Shown: positions 56,894-64,000 of the stretch, in pieces
How positions within the stretch are numbered: the stretch's first letter is position 1
Layout: every line of letters begins with the position of its first letter
Source: an uncultured Slackia sp.
GTDB taxonomy: Bacteria; Actinomycetota; Coriobacteriia; Coriobacteriales; Eggerthellaceae
Direction of reading: 5' to 3'
DNA length: 64,000 nt
Assembly (NCBI RefSeq): GCF_934630525.1
Contig: NZ_CAKTVX010000002.1
Coordinates: forward strand, 186,001 to 250,000
Translations under genes and position numbers: made by a program
The notes under the pieces: generated by a model
The model's database searches: none
Told to the model about the DNA's origin: nothing
Seen by the model: the letters and a program-made list of their open reading frames with translations, nothing else

Positions 56894-58150
56894 CTAGCAC
56901 ACGTAGAATCGCCAGGTGCCGTCGACTTCTTCGCGGCGGAGCTTGCCTTGGTTTTCCAGGTAACGCGCGCCGACAAACGCCTCGAGCATCGAGTAGTATC
57001 GCGAAATCGAAGGCGCCGCGCGCCAGGCGGCCTCATCTTTCTGCGTAAGCGAACGCCGCGCCAACTCTTCCCCGCCAATGCCGGGGCACTCGCGCACGGT
57101 CGCGATCATGCGGTCGCAATGGCGCAGCTTACGCGCCACGATATCGGCCGCACGCGAACGCAGCGTTTGCCCGCCGAACCCCTCGCCGTGCCCGGGAAGC
57201 GTCCAATGCACGTGCTGAAGCCACTCGCCATCAACGCCATGCGGCTGCGAATCGTCGCGCTCACGCACCTCAGAATCAGCCGCACCATCGGCAACCTGCA
57301 CGCGCGAATCGACCCTGCCAAGCTGCAGCTCGTCGGGCTCCTGCACGCGCGCGCCGCGCGGGCCATGCAGCTGCCAGCCGCCCGAGCCAAAGAATCGCTT
57401 CTCGCCGAAGCGCTCCGACTGCATGCCGCTCGCGCCGAACACGCGCTTGCCGTCAGAGCGCCACAGGGCAAGCCGCTGCGGGCCATCGCCACTCAGGCCA
57501 AGCCCTTCCATATAAAGCGCAAGCGCATCTTCGCCATCGAACGGCGCATCGACGCTCGGCGTGGTACCGAAAATCACTTCATCGCCCGTAAACGACGGCG
57601 CGCCGTCGCGCCCCACCAAGCACACCAAATCGAGCGTGTGCCCCGGCACCTCGACAACGTCGAACACGAAGCGCCCCACATGCACCTCATCGCCCTCGCG
57701 CACGAAGCGGTAGTCGAACGCGCCCGCCGGCAGAAACGTGGGCTCGTAATCGTTGCGCGAATATTCCTCGGCATCGGCCAGCGTCGCGCCCATCTTCAGC
57801 ATGCGTCGCACGAACAGCTCGCGCGCGGCCTCGGCGCGAATTGGGCTGCGCTCCTCGAAGCCCACCTCGGACACATACACGCACGTGCCCTCGGGAAACA
57901 GCACCCGCACCGCCTCGGCGTGGTCGAAGTGCGTGTGCGTCAAAAACACCTTGCACTCCCCCGGCGCCACACCAAGCTCGAAAAGCGCATTGCGCACGCG
58001 GCGCATGCCCGCTTCGTTGGCCGCCCCCGGGTCAACAACCAAGCAATCGCCGCCGTCGCGCACGATGTAGCAATTCGACTCGCCCGAAGCTAAATTAACG
58101 AAAGGAACCCGAACGCAATGCACGTCCGGGTTCGAAAAAACTTTGACCAT
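56894..58150 (-). CDS. MBL-fold metallohydrolase with insert
   Basis: A 418-residue metallo-beta-lactamase-fold hydrolase of the glyoxalase II/LACTB2-like type. Metal ligands are THTHFDH (H72, H74, D76, H77), H171 in VPGHTLD, D190 in FTGDEV and H321 in LPGHGEG. The C-terminal ~90 residues (RAADIVARKLRHCDRMI onward) resemble the winged-helix tail of LACTB2-type proteins. Residues ~222-312 form an unusual Arg/Asp/Gly/Glu-rich insert with no similarity I recognise, placed between the last strand and the H321 motif. Substrate unknown. It lies three bases from the MFS gene and is co-transcribed with it. Confidence 0.85.
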   Translation of the reverse strand: MVKVFSNPDVHCVRVPFVNLASGESNCYIVRDGGDCLVVDPGAANEAGMRRVRNALFELGVAPGECKVFLTHTHFDHAEAVRVLFPEGTCVYVSEVGFEERSPIRAEAARELFVRRMLKMGATLADAEEYSRNDYEPTFLPAGAFDYRFVREGDEVHVGRFVFDVVEVPGHTLDLVCLVGRDGAPSFTGDEVIFGTTPSVDAPFDGEDALALYMEGLGLSGDGPQRLALWRSDGKRVFGASGMQSERFGEKRFFGSGGWQLHGPRGARVQEPDELQLGRVDSRVQVADGAADSEVRERDDSQPHGVDGEWLQHVHWTLPGHGEGFGGQTLRSRAADIVARKLRHCDRMIATVRECPGIGGEELARRSLTQKDEAAWRAAPSISRYYSMLEAFVGARYLENQGKLRREEVDGTWRFYVC

Positions 58151-58153
58151 GAA

Positions 58154-59683
58154 TTAACGCGCCTTGTAAACCGAATCGATTCCCTCGAGCGCGCTCGTCT
58201 CGGCGAGCGATTTACCCTTGGTCTCGGGAGCAATGAACCACGACATAACCAGGCAAATGCCCACAAGCACCGCCGCCACGAGCATCGTGGGGCCAACACC
58301 GAACGCAGCCAAGAACAGCGGCGTGCCGTACGTCGACACAATAGTGCCAATGCGCGAGAAGCCAATGGCGATGCCCACAGCCGAAGCGCGAACCTCGGTC
58401 GGGAACAACTCGTTGGGATAAAGCCACTGCAGAATGCCCGGGCCGCCGCTGAAGAATGCGTACAGGCCGAACGCAAGAATCACGACGAAAATCGGAGCCG
58501 TGGGCCACACGCCAAGAATGGCAAGGCCCACGCCCATGAACACCAAGCTAATGAGCAACAGCTTGCGGCGTCCCATGGAATTCAGCCAGAACATCGCGGG
58601 AATAGAGCCAATCAGGAAGAACAAACTCACGACGCTCTCGCCCAGAATCGATTCCTGTCCCTCACCCAAGCCGAACGCGGTCATGATATCGGGGCCGAAC
58701 GTGTAAATGGCGTACATCGGCACCACCTGGCACAGAATGAACACGCCCATGAACACCATACGCTTCATGTAGCCGGAATGCAGCAACATGCGCAGCGAGG
58801 TCTTCGGCTGCTCTTCTTCATCCTCGAGCTCGACGTCTTCGCCGAACACGCGGTGCACAATCTCGTCAGCCTCTTCCTTGCGGCCCTTCTTCGCGAGCCA
58901 CATGGGCGATTCGGGAATATCGTGACGGCCAACCAGCAGAATAATGCAGGGAATAACCGCCGAACCGAGCATCCACTTCCAGCCATCGGGCACGGTATAC
59001 AGGAAGTAGCCCACGAACGCGGCCACCGTAGCGCCCAAATACCACGCCGCCGACACCGCGCCCATTGAAATGCTACGGTATTTCTTCGGCGTGAACTCGG
59101 CAATAAGCGAAGTCGCAATGGGATAGTCGGCGCCTACGAACACGCCGATGAAGAAGCGCGCCGCGACGAGCTCCCACGGATTGCTGCAAAAAACGCTCAG
59201 AATCGAGAAGAGGGCAATGGCAACCAGGTCGATTATGAACATTTTCTTACGGCCGATGGCATCGGTCAGATAGCCGCCGACAATGGTACCCACCAGAATA
59301 CCCAGCATAACCGACGCGCCAATGGCGGCCGATTCGGACGCGGTGAGGTTGAACATGGGGGTGATTTGCGTAAGCGCCACGCCGATAAGCGAAAGCACGT
59401 AGCCGTCCAAGAATGAACCGCCACTCGAGAAAACTGCGATCTTGCGCAAAAACGGCGTCATCGCGACGTCATCGATGGTCTTTTTCGCCTTGCGCTTCAC
59501 GTATCGCGCAACGCGTTCGGGCGACCATTTGCCATGTTCTTCAACGTACGCGCGCTGCGTGCGCACGTCGGGGCTCGCCTGATGCAAAATCTCTTCGCGA
59601 GCCATGTCGTTGTTTTCGCGGGCCATTTCGCTGTCGTTCTTTGGCGGGCTCACAACTTGAGTCTTTTTCTTAATGCTACTCAT
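58154..59683 (-). CDS. MFS transporter, organic-acid/sugar type
   Basis: A 509-residue major facilitator with 12 hydrophobic segments after a ~75-residue charged cytosolic N-terminus. Signatures are the loop 2-3 motif GGYLTDAIGRKKMF, RFFIGVFVGADYPIATSLIAEFTPKKYR, and PETKGKSLAE at the end, which place it in the sugar-porter/aromatic-acid symporter/OCT-like assemblage. Located before the MaoC, CaiC and CaiB genes, it is the likely importer (or substrate/product exchanger) of that pathway, in place of the BCCT antiporter CaiT. AAAGGAGGAG lies just upstream of the ATG. Confidence 0.88.
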   Translation of the reverse strand: MSSIKKKTQVVSPPKNDSEMARENNDMAREEILHQASPDVRTQRAYVEEHGKWSPERVARYVKRKAKKTIDDVAMTPFLRKIAVFSSGGSFLDGYVLSLIGVALTQITPMFNLTASESAAIGASVMLGILVGTIVGGYLTDAIGRKKMFIIDLVAIALFSILSVFCSNPWELVAARFFIGVFVGADYPIATSLIAEFTPKKYRSISMGAVSAAWYLGATVAAFVGYFLYTVPDGWKWMLGSAVIPCIILLVGRHDIPESPMWLAKKGRKEEADEIVHRVFGEDVELEDEEEQPKTSLRMLLHSGYMKRMVFMGVFILCQVVPMYAIYTFGPDIMTAFGLGEGQESILGESVVSLFFLIGSIPAMFWLNSMGRRKLLLISLVFMGVGLAILGVWPTAPIFVVILAFGLYAFFSGGPGILQWLYPNELFPTEVRASAVGIAIGFSRIGTIVSTYGTPLFLAAFGVGPTMLVAAVLVGICLVMSWFIAPETKGKSLAETSALEGIDSVYKAR

Positions 59684-59711
59684 TGCTCCTCCTTTGAAAC
59701 GTAATCGTCTA

Positions 59712-59744
59712 TAAGAAGGCCCGTCGAATCGCTCCGACGAGCCC
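59712..59744 (-). terminator. terminator after the MaoC-like gene
   Basis: GGCCCGTCG (59718-59726) pairs with CGACGAGCC (59735-59743), one mismatch, followed by TTCTTATAG on the minus strand. Confidence 0.6.
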
Positions 59745-59774
59745 CACACTCACAAGAAATGCTGTGCGCGAATG

Positions 59775-60653
59775 CTATGCGCGCTCGGAATCCCACTCAA
59801 CAATACCATTGTTGAGGAACGGCTTCGATTCGGGAGCGTCGGCGTTGACCATTCGGAACCTTGCCTCGCCCTCGGCCGTCTTCCACACCACGGTGCGCAG
59901 GCGAACGCCAGGCAGAACGGGGGAAGTGAAGCGGCACTTGAAGCGCGTCATTGCCTCGGGATGGCCCGGGAACAGCAGGGAAATCACGTGACGCATCGCC
60001 ACGCCCGCGCTGCTCACGCCGTGAGCGATCGGGCGCTCAAGGCCAGTCTGCTCGGTGTAGGACCAGTCGATGTGCTGCTGATGCCAGTCGCCCATCATGC
60101 GGTACACGAGCGGCCAGTTGTAGCCGTAGGTTTCCTCGTAAGCGAAGTCGGCTTCGCGATCGGGGTAATCGACAGCGTCCTTCGGAGGAAGCTCGCCGCC
60201 CCAACCACCGTCATAGATGCAGCAGTCGTAGGTATCAACCGTGCACAGGTGCGTGCCGTCGGCGGAATACGACTTGCCCACCTGCTTCGAGAGCGAGCCG
60301 CGACCCTCGCCGCGGTCCCAAATGGCCTCTTGGGTCACATAGGTCTCAATGTGGTCAGACATCTTGAACGGCGCATGGAAATGCACGTCGATGCCGTAGT
60401 GCAGCGAACCGGAATAATCGAAGCCGTAGTCGAGCGTCGTCGTCATTTCCTCGTTCACAGTCAGCGGCACGGCGAAGATCGGGAGAACCTTCAGGTCGGG
60501 GTTTTTCGCGTCGTGCTCGTTGACGTATTCCAAGTCAACGCAACCATCCCAGCCAGCACCGCATCCGAGCGCGCAAATCTCCAAATCTTTGAAGGTGTAG
60601 TCGCGCACGAAGGGCCCAAAGGTCTTACCTACGATCTCAGTTGAAATAGCCAT
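59775..60653 (-). CDS. MaoC-like hot-dog enoyl-CoA hydratase
   Basis: A 292-residue double hot-dog protein resembling eukaryotic hydratase 2 (the MFE-2 hydratase). The N-terminal half reads FKDLEICALGCGAGWD. The C-terminal half has the hydratase-2 catalytic motif as MGDWHQQHID (D189, H194), then ERPIAHGVSSAGVAMRHV. It would hydrate a trans-2-enoyl-CoA to an (R)-3-hydroxyacyl-CoA or the reverse. In E. coli the matching role in the cai operon is played by the crotonase CaiD; a MaoC protein here is a different fold for a related step. GGGGAGG precedes the ATG. Confidence 0.85.
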   Translation of the reverse strand: MAISTEIVGKTFGPFVRDYTFKDLEICALGCGAGWDGCVDLEYVNEHDAKNPDLKVLPIFAVPLTVNEEMTTTLDYGFDYSGSLHYGIDVHFHAPFKMSDHIETYVTQEAIWDRGEGRGSLSKQVGKSYSADGTHLCTVDTYDCCIYDGGWGGELPPKDAVDYPDREADFAYEETYGYNWPLVYRMMGDWHQQHIDWSYTEQTGLERPIAHGVSSAGVAMRHVISLLFPGHPEAMTRFKCRFTSPVLPGVRLRTVVWKTAEGEARFRMVNADAPESKPFLNNGIVEWDSERA

Positions 60654-60698
60654 GTCCTCCCCTTTCAGCAAACAACTGATTTATATGAAGAAACCCGT

Positions 60699-62282
60699 TT
60701 AATGCAAAAGCTTCTTCGCGCACTTCCCTACGCTTGTGTGGGGAAGGGCATCCACCACCTCTACGATGGTTGGAACTTTGAAATGCGCCAGGTTGTGGCG
60801 GCAGTGCTCAAGCACGGCTTCTACATTAGGCTCGACGTTCGGCTCGAACACGAGGAACGCTTTCACCGCCTGGTCGCGAACAGGGTCATCGACGCCGATG
60901 ACCGCCACCTCGGCAAGGCCAGGGAATGTATTAAGAACCTCTTCAACTTCAGAGGCGGAAATATTCTCGCCAGCGCGCTTGATCATGTTGGACTTGCGAT
61001 CGACGAAATACATCCAGCCGTCTTCGTCGAAATAGCCCTTATCGCCCGAACGCATCCAGCCCTTGCAATCAACGCAAGAATTCGTGGCGTCCTCATCGTT
61101 GTAGTAGCCCCTCATAAGGCTGACGCCCACCTCGCCATGGAAGACGATGTCGCCCACCTCGCCGGCAGGAAGCGCGTTGCCCTCGGGATCGACCACGCGC
61201 ACATCGTAGCCCAGGCCGCTGCGGCCCACGCTCGGCCAACGACGCTCGCCATACGGCAGGTCGGTCGTTACCCAGCACACCGACTCGGTAAGACCGTAGC
61301 AGTTCTGCAGTCGCACGCCGAAGCGGTTTTCGAATTCGTCTTTCTCAGACTCCTCGATGGCCAGGTAGTATTGCACCGACTTCACGTTATGGTCGCGCTC
61401 GCCTTCCACCACGGGCTGCATCATAAGGGTGCGCACCATCATGGCGACGAGCTGCAGAGCGGTGGCGCCATATTCGCGCACCTGCGACCAATAGCGATGG
61501 GCGCTGTATTTCTCGACGAAAACGAGCGTCGCGCCACAGGTGAGCACAGGCATAAGCGCCGCGGTTTGGAAATTGGAATGGAACGCCGGCATGGTCGTGA
61601 GCAGGCGGTCGTCGGGCGAAAGGTTGCACTGCCAATCACCATAGTAGCCGCCATAGAGCAAGTTTGCGTGAGTAAGCTCAACACCCTTCGGATCGCTCGT
61701 GGTACCCGAGGTGAAAATAATCATGGCCGTATCGAGCGGATCGATGTCGACCGAAGCCGAAAACTCACTTGCCTGCCCGGCAACTTCCGCGTCGAAGTCG
61801 CGAGCCGCGTCGAAGAGCGCTTCGTCGCCCGCATGCGCGATGAACAGCGTGGGCACGTGGTGCGGCTCACCGCCAAGTGGCCCCGCAATGCAACTTTCCA
61901 CGCCCGTGCAGTAGTAACACTGGCAATCGGGCTCGGCGATAACCACCGAGATGTCGCACTTCTCGAACACATACACGCATTCGGCAAGCGTGTGCTGCAT
62001 GTTAATGGGCACTGCCACCGCACCGAGCTTAGCGCATGCCATGCAGCATGCGATATGCTCGGGGCTGTTGTAGAGCTGCACGCCCACATTCTGGCCGGCG
62101 GTCACGCCGACCGAGCAAAGAAGATTCGCAACGCGATTGATGTATGCATTGAATTTGGCATAGGTAAAATCGCGCTGCGAGCCATCTTTGCCATGAAACT
62201 CAAGGAAGGTATGCGACCCCCTGTTAGTGGCGAGCCATTCCCACATGTCAGCCAAATTCTGGTTTCCCACAATAGTTGCCAT
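60699..62282 (-). CDS. CaiC-like acyl-CoA ligase
   Basis: A 527-residue ATP-dependent CoA ligase of the ANL superfamily. TSGTTSDPKG (191-200) is the P-loop. It follows CaiC closely in several stretches, such as FVEKYSAHRYWSQVREYGAT and NRFGVRLQNCYGLTESV, and the hinge region DGWMYFVDRKSNMIKRAGENIS. CaiC makes carnitinyl-, crotonobetainyl- or butyrobetainyl-CoA to start the cycle. A Cys-rich patch (CQCYYC, 120-125) is unusual. Substrate could be carnitine or another trimethylammonium or unsaturated acid. It lies between caiB-like and MaoC-like genes on the same strand. Confidence 0.88.
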   Translation of the reverse strand: MATIVGNQNLADMWEWLATNRGSHTFLEFHGKDGSQRDFTYAKFNAYINRVANLLCSVGVTAGQNVGVQLYNSPEHIACCMACAKLGAVAVPINMQHTLAECVYVFEKCDISVVIAEPDCQCYYCTGVESCIAGPLGGEPHHVPTLFIAHAGDEALFDAARDFDAEVAGQASEFSASVDIDPLDTAMIIFTSGTTSDPKGVELTHANLLYGGYYGDWQCNLSPDDRLLTTMPAFHSNFQTAALMPVLTCGATLVFVEKYSAHRYWSQVREYGATALQLVAMMVRTLMMQPVVEGERDHNVKSVQYYLAIEESEKDEFENRFGVRLQNCYGLTESVCWVTTDLPYGERRWPSVGRSGLGYDVRVVDPEGNALPAGEVGDIVFHGEVGVSLMRGYYNDEDATNSCVDCKGWMRSGDKGYFDEDGWMYFVDRKSNMIKRAGENISASEVEEVLNTFPGLAEVAVIGVDDPVRDQAVKAFLVFEPNVEPNVEAVLEHCRHNLAHFKVPTIVEVVDALPHTSVGKCAKKLLH

Positions 62283-62332
62283 GCGCTAAAACCTTTCCTC
62301 CGAATTCCTGGTAAAAAATCCCCAGTTTTTAA

Positions 62333-62360
62333 ATGTGGCCCGCACGAATGCGGGCCACAT
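62333..62360 (-). terminator. hairpin between the caiB-like and caiC-like genes
   Basis: A perfect 12-bp stem (ATGTGGCCCGCA with its complement) and CGAA loop, followed on the minus strand by TTTAAAAACT. It may trim expression of downstream genes relative to the CoA-transferase. Confidence 0.65.
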
Positions 62361-62397
62361 CAGCAATTACGCCGCGATGAAAATCGCGAAATCCCGC

Positions 62398-63618
62398 TTA
62401 GTTCTCGCCGATCTTGACGACGTTCTTCTCAGCGAGCTCCTGCACCTGCTCGGCGGTGTAGCCAAGCTTGGTGAGGGTATCCATGGTGTCGCCACCCTGG
62501 GCAGGCATCGGGCGCCAAATCTGGCCCGGAGTCTGCTCGAAGCGAGGCATGGGAGACAGACCCTTGAAGGTGTCGCCGTCTTTGGTCTCCCACTCGACGA
62601 AGTTGCCACGGGCAGCCATGTGCTTGTCGGCGACCATGTCTTCGAACTCATAGACGCTCTGAGCGGCGATGGCATGCTCGGCCAAAATAGCCTCGAGCTC
62701 AAGCTTCGTGCGCTCGAGCAGCCAAGCCTCAAGGCGCTTCTCGAACTCTTCAGCGATGGGCATGGACAGCCACAGGGAAGCGGTGTCCTCGGGCAGATCG
62801 GGGGTGCCCCAGTGCTCGCCCAGGCCGAGCTCTTCAATGATCCACTTGTTCTGGCGAATGCCGAACAGGTTCAAAGCGATGAAGCCGTCAGCGCACTTGT
62901 ACACGCCGATGCCGCAGAGATTCTGGTTGCGAGCGCCAGCGCGAGGCCACTTGATGCCGTCGTTGAGGAAGTCGACCAAGTAGTACTGGCTCATGTACAT
63001 GATGCCTTCGTACATAGCCCAGTCGATGCTCTCGCCCTGACCAGTGCGATCGGCCTTGCGCAGAGCAGCCAGGGAGGCGGCAATGAGCAGGTAAGAGTTG
63101 ATGTAGTCACCAGAGTACGGCATGGTGATCATCGGCTGCTCGGGAGTGCCGTTCTGGCAGGTGAGGCCAGCGTAGGGGCCAACGGTGCCGTCGTAGGCAG
63201 GACGCTTGACACGGTCGGGGTCGCCGAATTTACCATAGCCGGAGCAGTGGACGATGATGAGCTTGGGGTTAACGGCCCACATATCCTCATCGGTGAAGCC
63301 CTTGCGATCCCACGTGCCGCCCTTGGAGGACTCGAAGAAGATGTCGGTGTCCTTGAGCATCTTCAACAGAACTTCTTTGCCCTCGGGGGTGAACTGGTTC
63401 AGAGCGACGGAGCGGCAGTTACGACGCTCGGCCTGAGCAGCGTTCTTAGCGTCGCGAACGGTGTCGCCATAGCCCGTGTTCTCGAGCCACGTAACATCGG
63501 CACCCCAGTCAGCCATGATGTTGCAAGCGCGAGGAATAGCTTCCTCCATTGCAGCGAAGACGATTTTGACGTCGTCGAGAACACCAAAGCTCGGTTTTTC
63601 GGTAGGAATGGCAGCCAT
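62398..63618 (-). CDS. CaiB-like CoA-transferase (class III)
   Basis: A 406-residue family III CoA-transferase, collinear with CaiB throughout (about the same length as the 405-residue E. coli protein). Examples are NIMADWGADVTWLEN, ESSKGGTWDRKGFTDE, GIGVYKCADGFIALNLFGI and GQIWRPMPAQGGDTMD. The catalytic Asp of CaiB (D169) aligns with D171 in PYSGDYINS. It passes CoA from the reduced or hydrated product to fresh substrate, saving ATP. The gene start follows a clear purine tract. Flanked by CaiC-like and CaiA-like genes in the same direction. Confidence 0.9.
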   Translation of the reverse strand: MAAIPTEKPSFGVLDDVKIVFAAMEEAIPRACNIMADWGADVTWLENTGYGDTVRDAKNAAQAERRNCRSVALNQFTPEGKEVLLKMLKDTDIFFESSKGGTWDRKGFTDEDMWAVNPKLIIVHCSGYGKFGDPDRVKRPAYDGTVGPYAGLTCQNGTPEQPMITMPYSGDYINSYLLIAASLAALRKADRTGQGESIDWAMYEGIMYMSQYYLVDFLNDGIKWPRAGARNQNLCGIGVYKCADGFIALNLFGIRQNKWIIEELGLGEHWGTPDLPEDTASLWLSMPIAEEFEKRLEAWLLERTKLELEAILAEHAIAAQSVYEFEDMVADKHMAARGNFVEWETKDGDTFKGLSPMPRFEQTPGQIWRPMPAQGGDTMDTLTKLGYTAEQVQELAEKNVVKIGEN

Positions 63619-63732
63619 ATTGCTGGTCCTTTCTCGTTTCTCAGGGTGCGCCGCGCCCTCACACGGCGCACCCGTTGAGATTTCCCCACATGCGAGGCGA
63701 CTTGCGCCTCACGTTATTCGTAAACGCTGCAC

Positions 63733-63753
63733 GGCCCCGCCCACGACGGGGCC
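63733..63753 (-). terminator. hairpin between the caiA-like and caiB-like genes
   Basis: GGCCCCG (63733-63739) pairs with CGGGGCC (63747-63753). No T run. Probably an RNA stability or processing hairpin inside the operon. Confidence 0.4.
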
Positions 63754-63765
63754 ACACGATGCGAA

Positions 63766-64000
63766 TTACTGGCGATACGCCTTGATAGCGTTCTTGGAAG
63801 CGGTGAGAATCATCATCTCGTCGGTGCCGCCGGAGACGCGGTCGACACGCAGGTCGCGCCAGATGCGGTTGATGCGGTGCTCGGAAGCAACGGCGATGCC
63901 GCCCATGACCTGCATAGCGTCGTCAACGACCTCGAAGGAAGCGTTGGCGCAGAAGTACTTGCACATTGCAGCCTGGCCAGCGTCGACGTCGCCGCCGAGA
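63766..64000 (-). CDS. acyl-CoA dehydrogenase, C-terminal fragment (CaiA-like)
   Basis: The last ~78 codons of a gene running in from the right edge. The segment DDAMQVMGGIAVASEHRINRIWRDLRVDRVSGGTDEMMILTASKNAI contains the FAD- and substrate-contacting QVMGG and the GGTDE typical of acyl-CoA dehydrogenases. In the cai context it would be the crotonobetainyl-CoA reductase CaiA equivalent, which needs electrons from an ETF (FixAB-like) that should be encoded further right. Confidence 0.8.
   Translation of the reverse strand, partial: LGGDVDAGQAAMCKYFCANASFEVVDDAMQVMGGIAVASEHRINRIWRDLRVDRVSGGTDEMMILTASKNAIKAYRQ

Overview
ORGANISM. The window is GC-rich bacterial chromosome with dense operons, ATG/GTG/TTG starts and Gram-positive-style gene content (single-gene EttA, PcrA with a C-terminal Tudor-like tail, PPDK with its regulator, two-subunit GlyQ/GlyS). 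A Tat-exported [NiFe] uptake hydrogenase, a carnitine-type CoA-transferase locus, 5-oxoprolinase genes with an NRAMP-like protein, and apparent leaderless promoters together suggest an anaerobic actinobacterium of the Coriobacteriia (Eggerthellaceae-like). This is inference from gene content; no 16S gene is present. No phage, insertion sequence, CRISPR array or plasmid gene was seen. LAYOUT. 1-6.5 kb: start of a PhoH-like gene, a small Cys-rich protein, EttA, PcrA helicase and a YejK-like nucleoid protein. 6.6-10.2 kb: hydrogenase operon hyaA-hyaB-hyaC, read leftward, with a candidate operator upstream. 10.6-13.6 kb: an AAA-like protein without a P-loop, an Rrf2 regulator and a clusterless MutY-like glycosylase in one operon. 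13.9-19.3 kb: a HAD phosphatase, then a MarR regulator with a two-gene heterodimeric ABC exporter and a long palindromic operator. 19.3-20.4 kb: non-coding region with a 16-bp tandem array and two identical tRNA-Asp genes. 20.5-29 kb: orphan Tat lipoprotein binding protein, TrxB, TrxA, patatin, Nth, DUF2130 protein, Cof phosphatase and CoaC. 29.3-35.6 kb: NCS1 permease, CarB, CarA. 36-38.2 kb: AzlD, AzlC, TauE-type permease. 38.6-43.8 kb, the main rightward block: pxpB, pxpC, DUF1445, pxpA and an NRAMP-like gene, the equivalent of the B. subtilis kipI-kipA-ycsI-ycsF-ycsG set, for 5-oxoproline breakdown. 44.3-56.5 kb: PpdK and its regulatory kinase/phosphatase, GlyS/GlyQ, LepB, TrmD-RimM-KhpA-RpsP, Pnp and RpsO. 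56.9-64 kb: an MBL-fold hydrolase, then a locus encoding an MFS transporter, MaoC-like hydratase, CaiC-like ligase, CaiB-like CoA-transferase and the end of a CaiA-like dehydrogenase. HOW THE GENES WORK TOGETHER. The hydrogenase can feed H2 electrons to the quinone pool. The cai-like locus would import an organic acid, activate it to a CoA thioester, exchange CoA between substrate and product, and reduce the enoyl-CoA, so it could supply an electron acceptor. The 5-oxoproline block returns cyclised glutamate to glutamate. NON-CODING HIGHLIGHTS. (i) Three large palindromic elements (E1-E3) have 27-29-bp arms that differ between copies but stay self-complementary around a shared core. (ii) A separate 29-bp palindrome recurs in at least five intergenic positions plus degenerate copies. 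(iii) There is a perfect 22-bp inverted repeat at 2692-2747. (iv) The promoters of azlC and pcrA place the start codon at the predicted transcription start.
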